Origin: Bacteroidales bacterium
GTDB lineage: Bacteria; Bacteroidota; Bacteroidia; Bacteroidales; UBA10428
Assembly: GCA_016934055.1 (NCBI GenBank)
Contig: JAFGTR010000119.1
Span: 1-39,579, forward strand
Reading direction: 5' to 3'
Length of the DNA: 39,579 nucleotides
The notes beneath the pieces are model-generated. The model was not told the origin of the DNA. It saw only the letters and a program-made list of their open reading frames with translations, and ran no database searches. Within the stretch, counting starts at the first letter, position 1. Each line of letters opens with the position of its first letter. Of the stretch, positions 1 through 6,994 are shown piece after piece. Both the position numbers and the translations under genes were made by a program.

Positions 1-306
1 ACCAACAGGGGAGGAAAAGGTGTAAAAACCATCAATATAACTGAAAAAACAGGTGAACTCATTTCCATCAAAGCAGTGACCGATAAAGACGATTTGATGA
101 TCATCAACAAATCAGGGTTAACTATTCGACTGGCCGTATCATCTCTCAGACTTATGGGACGTGCAACACAGGGAGTCAGACTGATCAATCTGCGGCAGGG
201 AGATTCAATCGCTGCCGTCACCAGTGTGGTAAGATCATCAGAGAACGAAAACGAAAAATTGTTGTCAGAGGAAGACGAGATTACCACGAACGGCGATATG
301 AGCTGA
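1..306 (+). CDS. gyrA: DNA gyrase subunit A, C-terminal end (partial)
   Basis: This is the 3' end of an ORF open from the first base of the window; about 101 codons are visible before TGA at 304-306. The peptide has the beta-pinwheel blade pattern of the GyrA C-terminal domain: NRGGKGVKTINI, then GELISIKAV, DDLMIINKSGLTIRL and GRATQGVRLINL. It finishes in an acidic tail (ENENEKLLSEEDE), as many GyrA proteins do. In the holoenzyme this domain wraps DNA and allows negative supercoiling. The catalytic tyrosine and breakage-reunion domain lie outside the window. ParC has similar blades, but GRATQGVRLINL with an acidic tail fits GyrA better. Confidence 0.88.
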   Translation, partial: TNRGGKGVKTINITEKTGELISIKAVTDKDDLMIINKSGLTIRLAVSSLRLMGRATQGVRLINLRQGDSIAAVTSVVRSSENENEKLLSEEDEITTNGDMS

Positions 307-367
307 TCATATTTTGTTTCTTAGTATAATTACAACAGTCAATTAATGAATAATTTATATTAATTGT

Positions 368-398
368 TTGGACAATTTTATTTTTGCATCTATATTTG
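368..398 (+). promoter_or_regulatory. Putative Bacteroidota promoter (-33/-7) for the TPR gene
   Basis: TATATTTG at 391-398 matches the Bacteroidota -7 consensus TAnnTTTG. TTG at 368-370 lies 20 bases upstream, within the usual -33 spacing. Transcription would start near 404, leaving a leader of about 43 nt before the ATG at 447. A second match, TATTTTTG at 379-386, lacks a well-spaced -33 element. This is a motif match only. Confidence 0.4.
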
Positions 399-446
399 GC
401 AGAATTTTTGAGTTCACAAGATTGTAAGCATTTAAAACAGTAAAAA

Positions 447-1751
447 ATGAAAAAAATAAGCTTTGCGATTGTTCTCCTGATGTGCATTAACTTGTTGGGA
501 AAGGCCCAGATGGATGCGGCTGCAACACAAGCCAGTCTGATTAACTATTCAACTCTGGAAAATAAACTGAAAAAGAGTAACAAAGACATTGAGAATCCGA
601 AAAAGAACACTAAGGCCAAGACCTGGCTGGACAGGGGTGAACTGATGAATGAGATTTATAATGTCCATATTCAGTATCTGAGAAAAGGCATGTCTGTTGC
701 CGAAGCAAAAATTTATTTTAAGGAGCCAAAAGAAGTCAAGACATACGAAGATGCGGGAAATGCAATGGAAGACTATGTTTATGAGCGGATTACAATCACT
801 TTTAAGAACGGTACACTGGATTCCTGGAAGGAAACCAACAAAATCTATGAGAATCCTCTGCCGGAGGCCAGGAAATCATTTGAGGAGGCTATTCGTCTTG
901 ATACAGATGGGAAAGAAGAAAAAGATATTAAAGAACAGCTTGCTGTTTTAAAACTTGCTTATGAAACAGAAGCTGTATTTGCCTATAACCTGAAAGACTA
1001 CAAGGAGGCTTATAATAATTTCTCTCAGATTTTGGAGATCAATAAGCTGCCTGTTTTTGAGAATATACAGGATACTATCATTCTTTACAATACCGGTCGT
1101 GCTGCATACGAAATGAAAGATTATAACGAAGCAATACGGCTTTTTAAAGCGACAAAGGACCTTGGATATGAAGAATCCTTTCTGCATATCTTTTTAAAGA
1201 ACAGTTATTTTGCAATAGGGGATACCCTTGCCGGCGTTCAGGAATTAACAGAAGGATTCAAAAAGTATCCCGAAGATGAGTCAATTCTTATCGAACTCAT
1301 TAATTATTACCTGGTAACACAACAATCGGAAAAAGCGCTGGATTTCCTCGGAATTGCGCGAAAGGATGATCCAAGCAATGTTTCATATATTTTTGCAGAA
1401 GGCACTATTCATGATAAAATGGGTGATTTTGAAAAGGCAAAAAAACTATACCAGGAGTGTCTGGAGGTTGACCCTGAATTTTATAATGCTGCTTATAATC
1501 TGGGTGTGCTTCATTATAATGAGGCAGTTAAAATGTATGAAGATATGATCAATATCTCAGACGATAAGGAATATGAAGAATCAAAAACAATCGCTGATGA
1601 TATGTTTAAAGCCGCAATACCATACATGGAAAAAGCACATGAGATTGAACCAACCAGCAAGGAGCCTCTTGAAACTCTTAAAACATTGTATTATCGTCTT
1701 CAAATGAATGATAAATACGAAGAGGTTATGAATATGCTGAAATTCATGTAA
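447..1751 (+). CDS. Secreted TPR-repeat protein with BamE-like N-terminal segment
   Basis: The protein has 434 residues. A signal peptide (about 1-20, ending LGKAQ) predicts export. Residues about 70-125 contain LRKGMSVAEAKIYFKEPKEV followed by a strand-rich stretch (ITITFKNGTLDSWKET), which resembles the SmpA/OmlA/BamE fold signature. From about residue 165 the rest is helical TPR repeats, for example YNTGRAAYEMKDYNEAIRLF, IFAEGTIHDKMGDFEKAKKLY and YNAAYNLGVLHYNEAVKMYE. A periplasmic protein-interaction scaffold is the likely role, but partner and pathway are unknown. The ATG is preceded by an A-rich leader with no Shine-Dalgarno site, and a terminator hairpin follows the stop. The TPR assignment is firm; the BamE-like reading is tentative. 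Confidence 0.85.
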   Translation: MKKISFAIVLLMCINLLGKAQMDAAATQASLINYSTLENKLKKSNKDIENPKKNTKAKTWLDRGELMNEIYNVHIQYLRKGMSVAEAKIYFKEPKEVKTYEDAGNAMEDYVYERITITFKNGTLDSWKETNKIYENPLPEARKSFEEAIRLDTDGKEEKDIKEQLAVLKLAYETEAVFAYNLKDYKEAYNNFSQILEINKLPVFENIQDTIILYNTGRAAYEMKDYNEAIRLFKATKDLGYEESFLHIFLKNSYFAIGDTLAGVQELTEGFKKYPEDESILIELINYYLVTQQSEKALDFLGIARKDDPSNVSYIFAEGTIHDKMGDFEKAKKLYQECLEVDPEFYNAAYNLGVLHYNEAVKMYEDMINISDDKEYEESKTIADDMFKAAIPYMEKAHEIEPTSKEPLETLKTLYYRLQMNDKYEEVMNMLKFM

Positions 1752-1756
1752 AAGAA

Positions 1757-1795
1757 TAAAGGGGGAGCTGTTATAACTTCCCTTTATTATTCATA
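1757..1795 (+). terminator. Rho-independent terminator after the TPR gene
   Basis: A stem of TAAAGGG plus two G-T pairs (1757-1765 with 1778-1786) closes a 12-nt loop and is followed by a T-rich stretch. It starts six bases after the stop codon of the TPR gene. Confidence 0.6.
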
Positions 1796-2142
1796 TTTTC
1801 TATTTAACATAATATTAATTATAGGACAGCTATAGAAAATTTGCGTATAGGCCTTCAAGGCCTATTTAACATAATTTCAGTTATCGTTGACTTTAGTCCG
1901 ATAACGGCAACGAAATTATGTTAAAGCAAATTTTCGGGTTCTTTAAAACCGGGAAATAAAAAATGATGATCGGCTTTGCCGGTTAACATAATTTCAGTAT
2001 CATGACTTAAGTCCGATAACCACAACGAAATTATTGCCCATCCCGAACTTGTTTAGGGATTAAAGAAATTTCAAGGGGTCCATATTATAAGTGTTCGAAA
2101 CATCATTAAATGACTTTTTAGGCCACAACTCACCTATTGCCG
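1796..2142. repeat. Palindromic repeat cluster between convergent genes
   Basis: This gene-free gap separates the convergent TPR and S9 peptidase genes. Positions 1866-1924 form a 59-nt hairpin: TTAACATAATTTC at 1866-1878 pairs perfectly with GAAATTATGTTAA at 1912-1924, and inside it GTTATCG (1880-1886) pairs with CGATAAC (1899-1905). A degenerate second copy occupies 1983-2034. A longer-range pair, GAAAATTTGC (1835-1844) with GCAAATTTTC (1926-1935), encloses the first unit. TATTTAACATAAT occurs at 1801-1813 and again at 1864-1876. The arrangement resembles REP/BIME-type extragenic palindromes. No coding sequence was recognised. Confidence 0.75.
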
Positions 2143-4638
2143 TTACTCCAAGTCGTAGTCTTGAGACGTTGCGGTCTCAGCGCCCTTTACATACTTGTCG
2201 AACCACCGGAGTTGCTCCCAGAGCACGTGCTCCACACTTTCCCTGGCCTGGTAACCATGATCCTCGAAGGGCAGCAGCACAAGCCTGGCGGTCCCGCCCG
2301 AACCACGCACTGCCTCAAAGAAGACCTCGGACTGGAACGTGAGGGTACCCGGGTTAGAGTCGTCATCACCGTGGATGATCAGGATCGGCTCGTTGACCTG
2401 GTCAGCGAAGAAGGTCGGCGAGACCTGGATGTAGACATCCCTCGCCTCGAAAAGAGAACGACGCTCGGACTGAAAACCGAAAGGCTGGTTTGTTTTGTTA
2501 TATGATCCGCTGCGTGCGATGCCTGCCCGAAAAAGGTCGGTGTGCGCCAGGAGGTTAGCTACCATAAGCCCGCCGTGGCTGTGGCCGATGATGCCAATCC
2601 GTTCCGGATCAGCAACGCCCATCTCGATGGCCTTGGCCACCGCAGCTTCCGCGTCGGCCACCAGTTGTGGTACAAATGTGTCATAAGTGGTCTCGGGATC
2701 ACCGATCATTGGCATTGCAGCCTGGTCAAGCACCGCATAGCCCCGGAGCAGGAAGAAGAGGTGGGAGGCGCCGTATAAGCGCATGAAGCGCTGAGCTGAA
2801 CCTCTGACCTGTCCTGCTGTGGTTGCGCCTGAGTACTCGAGGGGATAGGCATAGAGCACGGTGGGTAGCGGAGTGCCTTCCTTGTAGCCGGGAGGCAGAT
2901 GCAGGTAGAAGCTGAGAGGTACGCCATCTTTACGCTCGTAGCGGACGATGCGCTTCTCTATCTTACGCAACTCGGGTGTGGGATCCTCAAAACGTGTGAT
3001 CGGCACACGTGTCATGACCCGGTTTGCTTCTCCTTCGCTACCTTCGGTCTCTTTGCCAAATGTGGCCAGATAGTAATTGGGCACGTCGACGGCGGACTCG
3101 GAACGCAATACGAAATGGTCTTCATCACCGGCAAACGCCACGAAGTACTCGTAGCGGCCTGTATCGCATCGGAAAAGACGCTCGGTCTTGCCGGTGTCCC
3201 TGTGGCGCAAGTCTAAGAAGGGTCTGTCGCCCTGGTCGGTGGCGCCACTCCCTCGGAAATAGACCGCATTTCCTTTTTGGCGCAGTACCCAGAAACCATT
3301 GGACAATGGCCGGAACAAGGGATAGCCCGGATCTCCGTACCGGTCGTCTTCGTCGAGATCGAACCACAGGCGCGATGTACCTTTGTCCACATCCAGGAGC
3401 CAGACATAGCGCCAGCGGCGTATCCGTTCCCACTGTGTGAGCATAAGAGTACCGCCTTCGGCGGTCCATGCGTTCCTTCCAGGCTGAATACGGTGCTCGG
3501 CCCGGAAGACCTCCCGGGGTTCTGATGTGAAGGGTGCATCCAAAAACATGAGCCGGTCGCGGTGGGGCACACTGGCCACAGGATCTCCGCCATCAAGTGC
3601 CTCGACCCAAAAGATTGTGTGGGGAGCGGTGGGACGCCACGAAACCGAGCGTGGACCCAGCGGCACACCATGGACCGGAACCTCATCGGCTACTGGCAGG
3701 GAGGCGATGTTCGCTATCAGCTTGCCCTTATCGTCCCACACTTCTATTTTGCTGGCGAAGCGCCACCAGGCCACTTCGTGGGACCAGGGGCCGACCAGAC
3801 GTTCGATGAGAAGATACTCACCGGACGGTGAAAAGTCGGCTGTAACATAGGGAGCTGGCTTGCCGATGATGTTTACTTTTCCTGCAGACGGGTCAACGAT
3901 CATGAGCTCGGAGGTGGTGTAGTAATCGAAAAGGGCATCGTCGTGAGCCGTCTCGAGCAAATTACGTGCCTCGTATGTGGAGCGGGCTGAGGCCCCCTCC
4001 CCTTCCAGGATCGCCGGACCTGCCGGTATAGCTGGTGGTTTGGGAGCCGGTCCGCGTTTTGGAATACTGCGTACCAGCAACCGTTTCTGGTCAGGCAACC
4101 ATCTCACAGCATTGCCCATTAACGGATTGAGGGCTATGTTCTCTACCCTGGTCACTTTTCCATCCACAGAGCCGATCCATAAACCCATTTGGTCAGAATG
4201 TTTAACGGTGAGTGCGAAGCGCTGGCCATCCACGGTCCATTCAATCTCATAAATCTCAGCGTTTTCACCTATATCCAATAGTGTCGTAGTTCCGTCATCG
4301 ACCCGGATCAGACGCGGGGAAGTGCCTCCATGCTCTCCATGGTGACTGTTGATAACGGGATTTACACGCATACCGGCCAGTTTGTGCATCGGTGCGGCCA
4401 GCTCATCAAGGGGTGGATAGATCACAGGATCGGCGAGAAACAAGTAACTGCCGGTTGGCGCTGTCCACACCCAGGGAAGCTGCGGCGCGTGAAGCACTTT
4501 CAGCAAATCTTCGGGTGGAGACTGCCACTTGTTTGCCGGTTGCAGGCTGTCGCCGGATGCCCCTGCGCCTGAGGCCATCCTGAACGCTGCCACCGAGAAT
4601 AAAAGGAAAATTGCTGATGATACGACTGTTCTTTTCAT
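2143..4638 (-). CDS. S9 family (S9D, glutamyl-endopeptidase-like) serine peptidase
   Basis: The 831-residue protein starts with a signal peptide (about 1-25, ending ASGAGASG), has a seven-bladed-propeller-like region and ends in an alpha/beta-hydrolase domain. The nucleophile is Ser687 in GHSHGG; Asp758-760 (IHGDDDSNPGT) and His794 (FEDHGYQARES) complete the triad. GIARSGSYNKTNQPFGFQ and the NPGT motif match the S9D branch, which includes plant chloroplast glutamyl peptidase. It should cleave peptides in the periplasm or outside the cell. Base use is unlike the neighbours: two 60-base lines count 38/60 and 34/60 GC against 20/60 in the TPR gene. A strong AAGGAGGT ribosome site precedes the ATG, which is unusual for Bacteroidota. 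Together these suggest horizontal acquisition. Many ORFs on the opposite strand here are shadows caused by the high GC. Confidence 0.92.
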   Translation of the reverse strand: MKRTVVSSAIFLLFSVAAFRMASGAGASGDSLQPANKWQSPPEDLLKVLHAPQLPWVWTAPTGSYLFLADPVIYPPLDELAAPMHKLAGMRVNPVINSHHGEHGGTSPRLIRVDDGTTTLLDIGENAEIYEIEWTVDGQRFALTVKHSDQMGLWIGSVDGKVTRVENIALNPLMGNAVRWLPDQKRLLVRSIPKRGPAPKPPAIPAGPAILEGEGASARSTYEARNLLETAHDDALFDYYTTSELMIVDPSAGKVNIIGKPAPYVTADFSPSGEYLLIERLVGPWSHEVAWWRFASKIEVWDDKGKLIANIASLPVADEVPVHGVPLGPRSVSWRPTAPHTIFWVEALDGGDPVASVPHRDRLMFLDAPFTSEPREVFRAEHRIQPGRNAWTAEGGTLMLTQWERIRRWRYVWLLDVDKGTSRLWFDLDEDDRYGDPGYPLFRPLSNGFWVLRQKGNAVYFRGSGATDQGDRPFLDLRHRDTGKTERLFRCDTGRYEYFVAFAGDEDHFVLRSESAVDVPNYYLATFGKETEGSEGEANRVMTRVPITRFEDPTPELRKIEKRIVRYERKDGVPLSFYLHLPPGYKEGTPLPTVLYAYPLEYSGATTAGQVRGSAQRFMRLYGASHLFFLLRGYAVLDQAAMPMIGDPETTYDTFVPQLVADAEAAVAKAIEMGVADPERIGIIGHSHGGLMVANLLAHTDLFRAGIARSGSYNKTNQPFGFQSERRSLFEARDVYIQVSPTFFADQVNEPILIIHGDDDSNPGTLTFQSEVFFEAVRGSGGTARLVLLPFEDHGYQARESVEHVLWEQLRWFDKYVKGAETATSQDYDLE

Positions 4639-4643
4639 TCTTG

Positions 4644-4651
4644 ACCTCCTT
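4644..4651 (-). promoter_or_regulatory. Strong Shine-Dalgarno site of the S9 peptidase gene
   Basis: On the minus strand AAGGAGGT lies five bases upstream of the ATG at 4638. It matches the 16S anti-SD almost fully and fixes the start. The neighbouring genes have A/T-rich leaders with no such site, so it supports a foreign origin. Confidence 0.75.
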
Positions 4652-4743
4652 ATACCAATACCGGTACGATTATTTGTGTCTAAAATATATTAAACTGTCA
4701 GTAACTGTATAATTATGAAATTATACCAGAGTTGTGCAAAGGT

Positions 4744-5121
4744 TCATTCTTTCGATTTCTTTTCCGATAATTTATGCATTGACACCAGTACTTTTGTAAG
4801 AAAATCTTCATATTTGTTGACCATATCAGTGGTTAGCTCATTTGCGGCTACCCAAACCAGTTTGTTTTCTTCGTCAGGTTCCTTTACAAAAGTAAGATTC
4901 TTCACTGTTTTTTTATGGTCAATGCGCAGTGCAATTTTATTCTCGTCAATAAAACTTAGGGTATTCTTGCCTTTTGTCACTGTAGTTGAACCGCGAATAG
5001 TCTCAAAATGAACAACAATTTCATTGAACATAGCCTGGTATGACTGTGGCAGATGCTGACCAAAGATCTCGGTTGCAAATAAGATCAGACCAAATCCCAT
5101 GAGTGTTTTCAGTATTTTCAT
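4744..5121 (-). CDS. Small secreted protein of unknown function
   Basis: The 125-residue protein has a clear signal peptide (about 1-21, MKILKTLMGFGLILFATEIFG followed by Q). A compact alpha/beta region follows (FNEIVVHFETIRGSTTV, then NTLSFIDENKIALRIDHKK, then LVWVAANELTTDMVNKYEDF), with a charged lysine-rich C-terminus (KLSEKKSKE). I do not recognise the family. It is transcribed away from the cyclase gene, and the 108-base space between them must hold both promoters. It is probably periplasmic. The start is the ATG just before the hydrophobic core. Confidence 0.65.
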   Translation of the reverse strand: MKILKTLMGFGLILFATEIFGQHLPQSYQAMFNEIVVHFETIRGSTTVTKGKNTLSFIDENKIALRIDHKKTVKNLTFVKEPDEENKLVWVAANELTTDMVNKYEDFLTKVLVSMHKLSEKKSKE

Positions 5122-5229
5122 ATGTATAACGTTTTGTAAAAAATTTTATGAAACTAATTTAGCTTAATTTTATATAATATTTAAGTCCTGTAGCGAAGAA
5201 TCACATGCTTCATTATATAAAACAGTTGT

Positions 5230-6309
5230 ATGAAATCAAACAGACTGGCAAAGCATCTTAAATATCTTGTATATCAGATCATTTTTTGGTATGCTATTTT
5301 TCTGTTTTACATCTTTATAAGCGGTGATGATACGGTTTTTACCACATATTTCAATTTGCTTCGTTTAGATAATCTGTACAATAATTTATTTGTATTCGCA
5401 TCTGCCGTCTCCTTTCTGTTCTTTCTGCTGAATTTCCTTTTTACCGACCGTTTTGTCCGTTTTCTGCCTGTACGAACGATCGTATTCTTTAAGTGGCTGG
5501 TTTATTTCGGCTCTGCCTTTGTGTTAATGCTGGTTGCGGCACGTTTTTCAGTGAACCAGATCCGTGAAGGCCATTATGAAGAAATCCTGCAGCAAATTCC
5601 AAAAATGGATATACATTTCTTTCGATTTCTGGCCTATTTCTATTTAAGCGGTATTATTTTCAACTTTTTAAAGGGCATGCGGATGAGAATGGGAAGAATG
5701 AACTTTATCCGCTGGTTCTTTGGGATCCTTAGCAAACCCAGGGAGGAAGAACGAATATTTATGTTCCTTGATATGAAATCTTCAACCACAATTGCCGAGA
5801 AGCTTTTTCACAGGAAATTCAGCTACCTTATGCAGGATGTCTTTAACAACATGACAATATTTGATGCTTATCATGGTGAAATATACCAGTATCTGGGTGA
5901 TGGCGCTATAATCTCATGGACAGTAAACAGCGAGATCGTGGATGGTCATTACCTGAAAGCTTACTTTGCTTTCAGGAAAAGAATCTCCGGGCGAGAAAGG
6001 TACTTTAACCGGAAATATAAGCTGGTACCCGAATTTAAAGCCGGCGTGCACGTTGGCCATGTTATGGCGCTGCAGGTCGGCCAGACCCGGAGGGATATTT
6101 CTTACAACGGCGATACCATTAATACAGCGGCCCGTATTGAAAGCATGTGCAATGAAGTTCATCAGGATCTGTTGATTTCTGAGGATCTTTATAATCGGAC
6201 AGAAAATAAAAATGCTTACATTTTTAAAGAAATCGGTAGAATAAAATTGAAGGGTAAAAGAAAAAGTACCGGTATTTATCAGGTAAAAGAGAGAAAGACC
6301 AAAGTGTGA
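5230..6309 (+). CDS. Membrane-anchored class III adenylate/guanylate cyclase
   Basis: The protein has 359 residues. Four hydrophobic segments (about 12-31, 50-70, 84-105, 130-147) form a membrane anchor, and a cytoplasmic class III cyclase homology domain runs from about 173 to 350. The two metal-binding aspartates are Asp181 (FMFLDMKSS) and Asp224 (YLGDGAII). The transition-state pair is Asn298 and Arg302 in GDTINTAARIES, and Asp289 sits at the base-specifying aspartate site. The lysine expected just before the second metal motif appears to be Gln220 (IYQYLGDG), so substrate choice cannot be read confidently. It would make a cyclic nucleotide second messenger. It reads divergently from the small secreted protein. 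Confidence 0.88.
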   Translation: MKSNRLAKHLKYLVYQIIFWYAIFLFYIFISGDDTVFTTYFNLLRLDNLYNNLFVFASAVSFLFFLLNFLFTDRFVRFLPVRTIVFFKWLVYFGSAFVLMLVAARFSVNQIREGHYEEILQQIPKMDIHFFRFLAYFYLSGIIFNFLKGMRMRMGRMNFIRWFFGILSKPREEERIFMFLDMKSSTTIAEKLFHRKFSYLMQDVFNNMTIFDAYHGEIYQYLGDGAIISWTVNSEIVDGHYLKAYFAFRKRISGRERYFNRKYKLVPEFKAGVHVGHVMALQVGQTRRDISYNGDTINTAARIESMCNEVHQDLLISEDLYNRTENKNAYIFKEIGRIKLKGKRKSTGIYQVKERKTKV

Positions 6310-6421
6310 GGGCAGACCTCAAAAAGAAAACATTACTCCCCTGCCCTTCCTCTGGATATCACCACCCATCATTTTTGCAGTAACTTGTATTACTGTTAAA
6401 TAAGCGCATTCATTTTTTATA

Positions 6422-6724
6422 TCAGCTGTATATGACTGAATGACTGATCATAACATTTTCGAGCCGGTTAACCTGAACGGCAATCTGTTTTATTTCATTC
6501 AAAACAAATTTTTTCTTGGTTTCGCTCCATTCAAAAGGTGTCATCTCCATCTTTACACGATCAGGGATGGTGTGAAAGCTGTTAAGACATCCGAATTTTG
6601 ATTGTATTATCCTCAGGTACCTGCAATCGAAGTCATCAAGTCCGTAATATGTGTCTTCCCGATAGGAATCCTTAAGGATCATTTTATATTCCTTTGGATA
6701 TTCAAATTGAGCCGGGTGTTTCAT
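6422..6724 (-). CDS. Hypothetical protein, about 100 residues
   Basis: The frame stays open upstream to 6841 from a TTG, but the first ATG is at 6724 and gives a 100-residue charged protein (MKHPAQFEYPKEYKM onward). The C-terminal part (FEWSETKKKFVLNEIKQIAV, then RLENVMI) looks like an amphipathic helix. The longer version would add a hydrophobic N-terminus (YYVIFSLILW). I recognise no domain. It could be a real small gene or the degraded end of one. It lies on the same strand as the large beta-helix gene but is separated from it by three hairpins, so it probably has its own transcript. Confidence 0.4.
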   Translation of the reverse strand: MKHPAQFEYPKEYKMILKDSYREDTYYGLDDFDCRYLRIIQSKFGCLNSFHTIPDRVKMEMTPFEWSETKKKFVLNEIKQIAVQVNRLENVMISHSVIYS

Positions 6725-6884
6725 TATTAAGGCAATTAGAGTGTAAATACTGTTGACTTCTATTCTCCATAAAATTAAAGAAAATATCACATAATACAGA
6801 CACAAGGAACTGAGAAAGTAACCTTTATTCGTGAAACTCAAATTTCAAAAACTTTCTGCATCTAAATTTGTAAGTTGAACCTGC

Positions 6885-6946
6885 CTGTCTGCTGACAGAT
6901 ACCCCGCAGCTCTGCTGCGGGGTAAGTTTCTCCCGGGTTCTCGGGA
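6885..6946. repeat. Three consecutive intergenic hairpins
   Basis: Three hairpins follow each other. CTGTC-TGCT-GACAG is at 6885-6898. TACCCCGCAG-CTCTG-CTGCGGGGTA is at 6900-6924, with a perfect 10-bp GC-rich stem. TCCCG-GGTTCT-CGGGA is at 6931-6946. They lie just beyond the stop of the minus-strand beta-helix/FN3 gene and may end its transcript, though no clean T-run follows. They may also be part of a dispersed structured repeat. Confidence 0.6.
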
Positions 6947-6994
6947 CTTTGGGTTTCATACTCGTGATTGTACCTGTATACTAACGCAATTGTC

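Noticed and set aside
2899..3850. Several long frames on the plus strand and in other minus frames
   Set aside because: They lie inside the GC-rich S9 peptidase gene, where stop codons are rare in all frames. None has a recognisable motif, whereas the peptidase frame has a complete catalytic triad.
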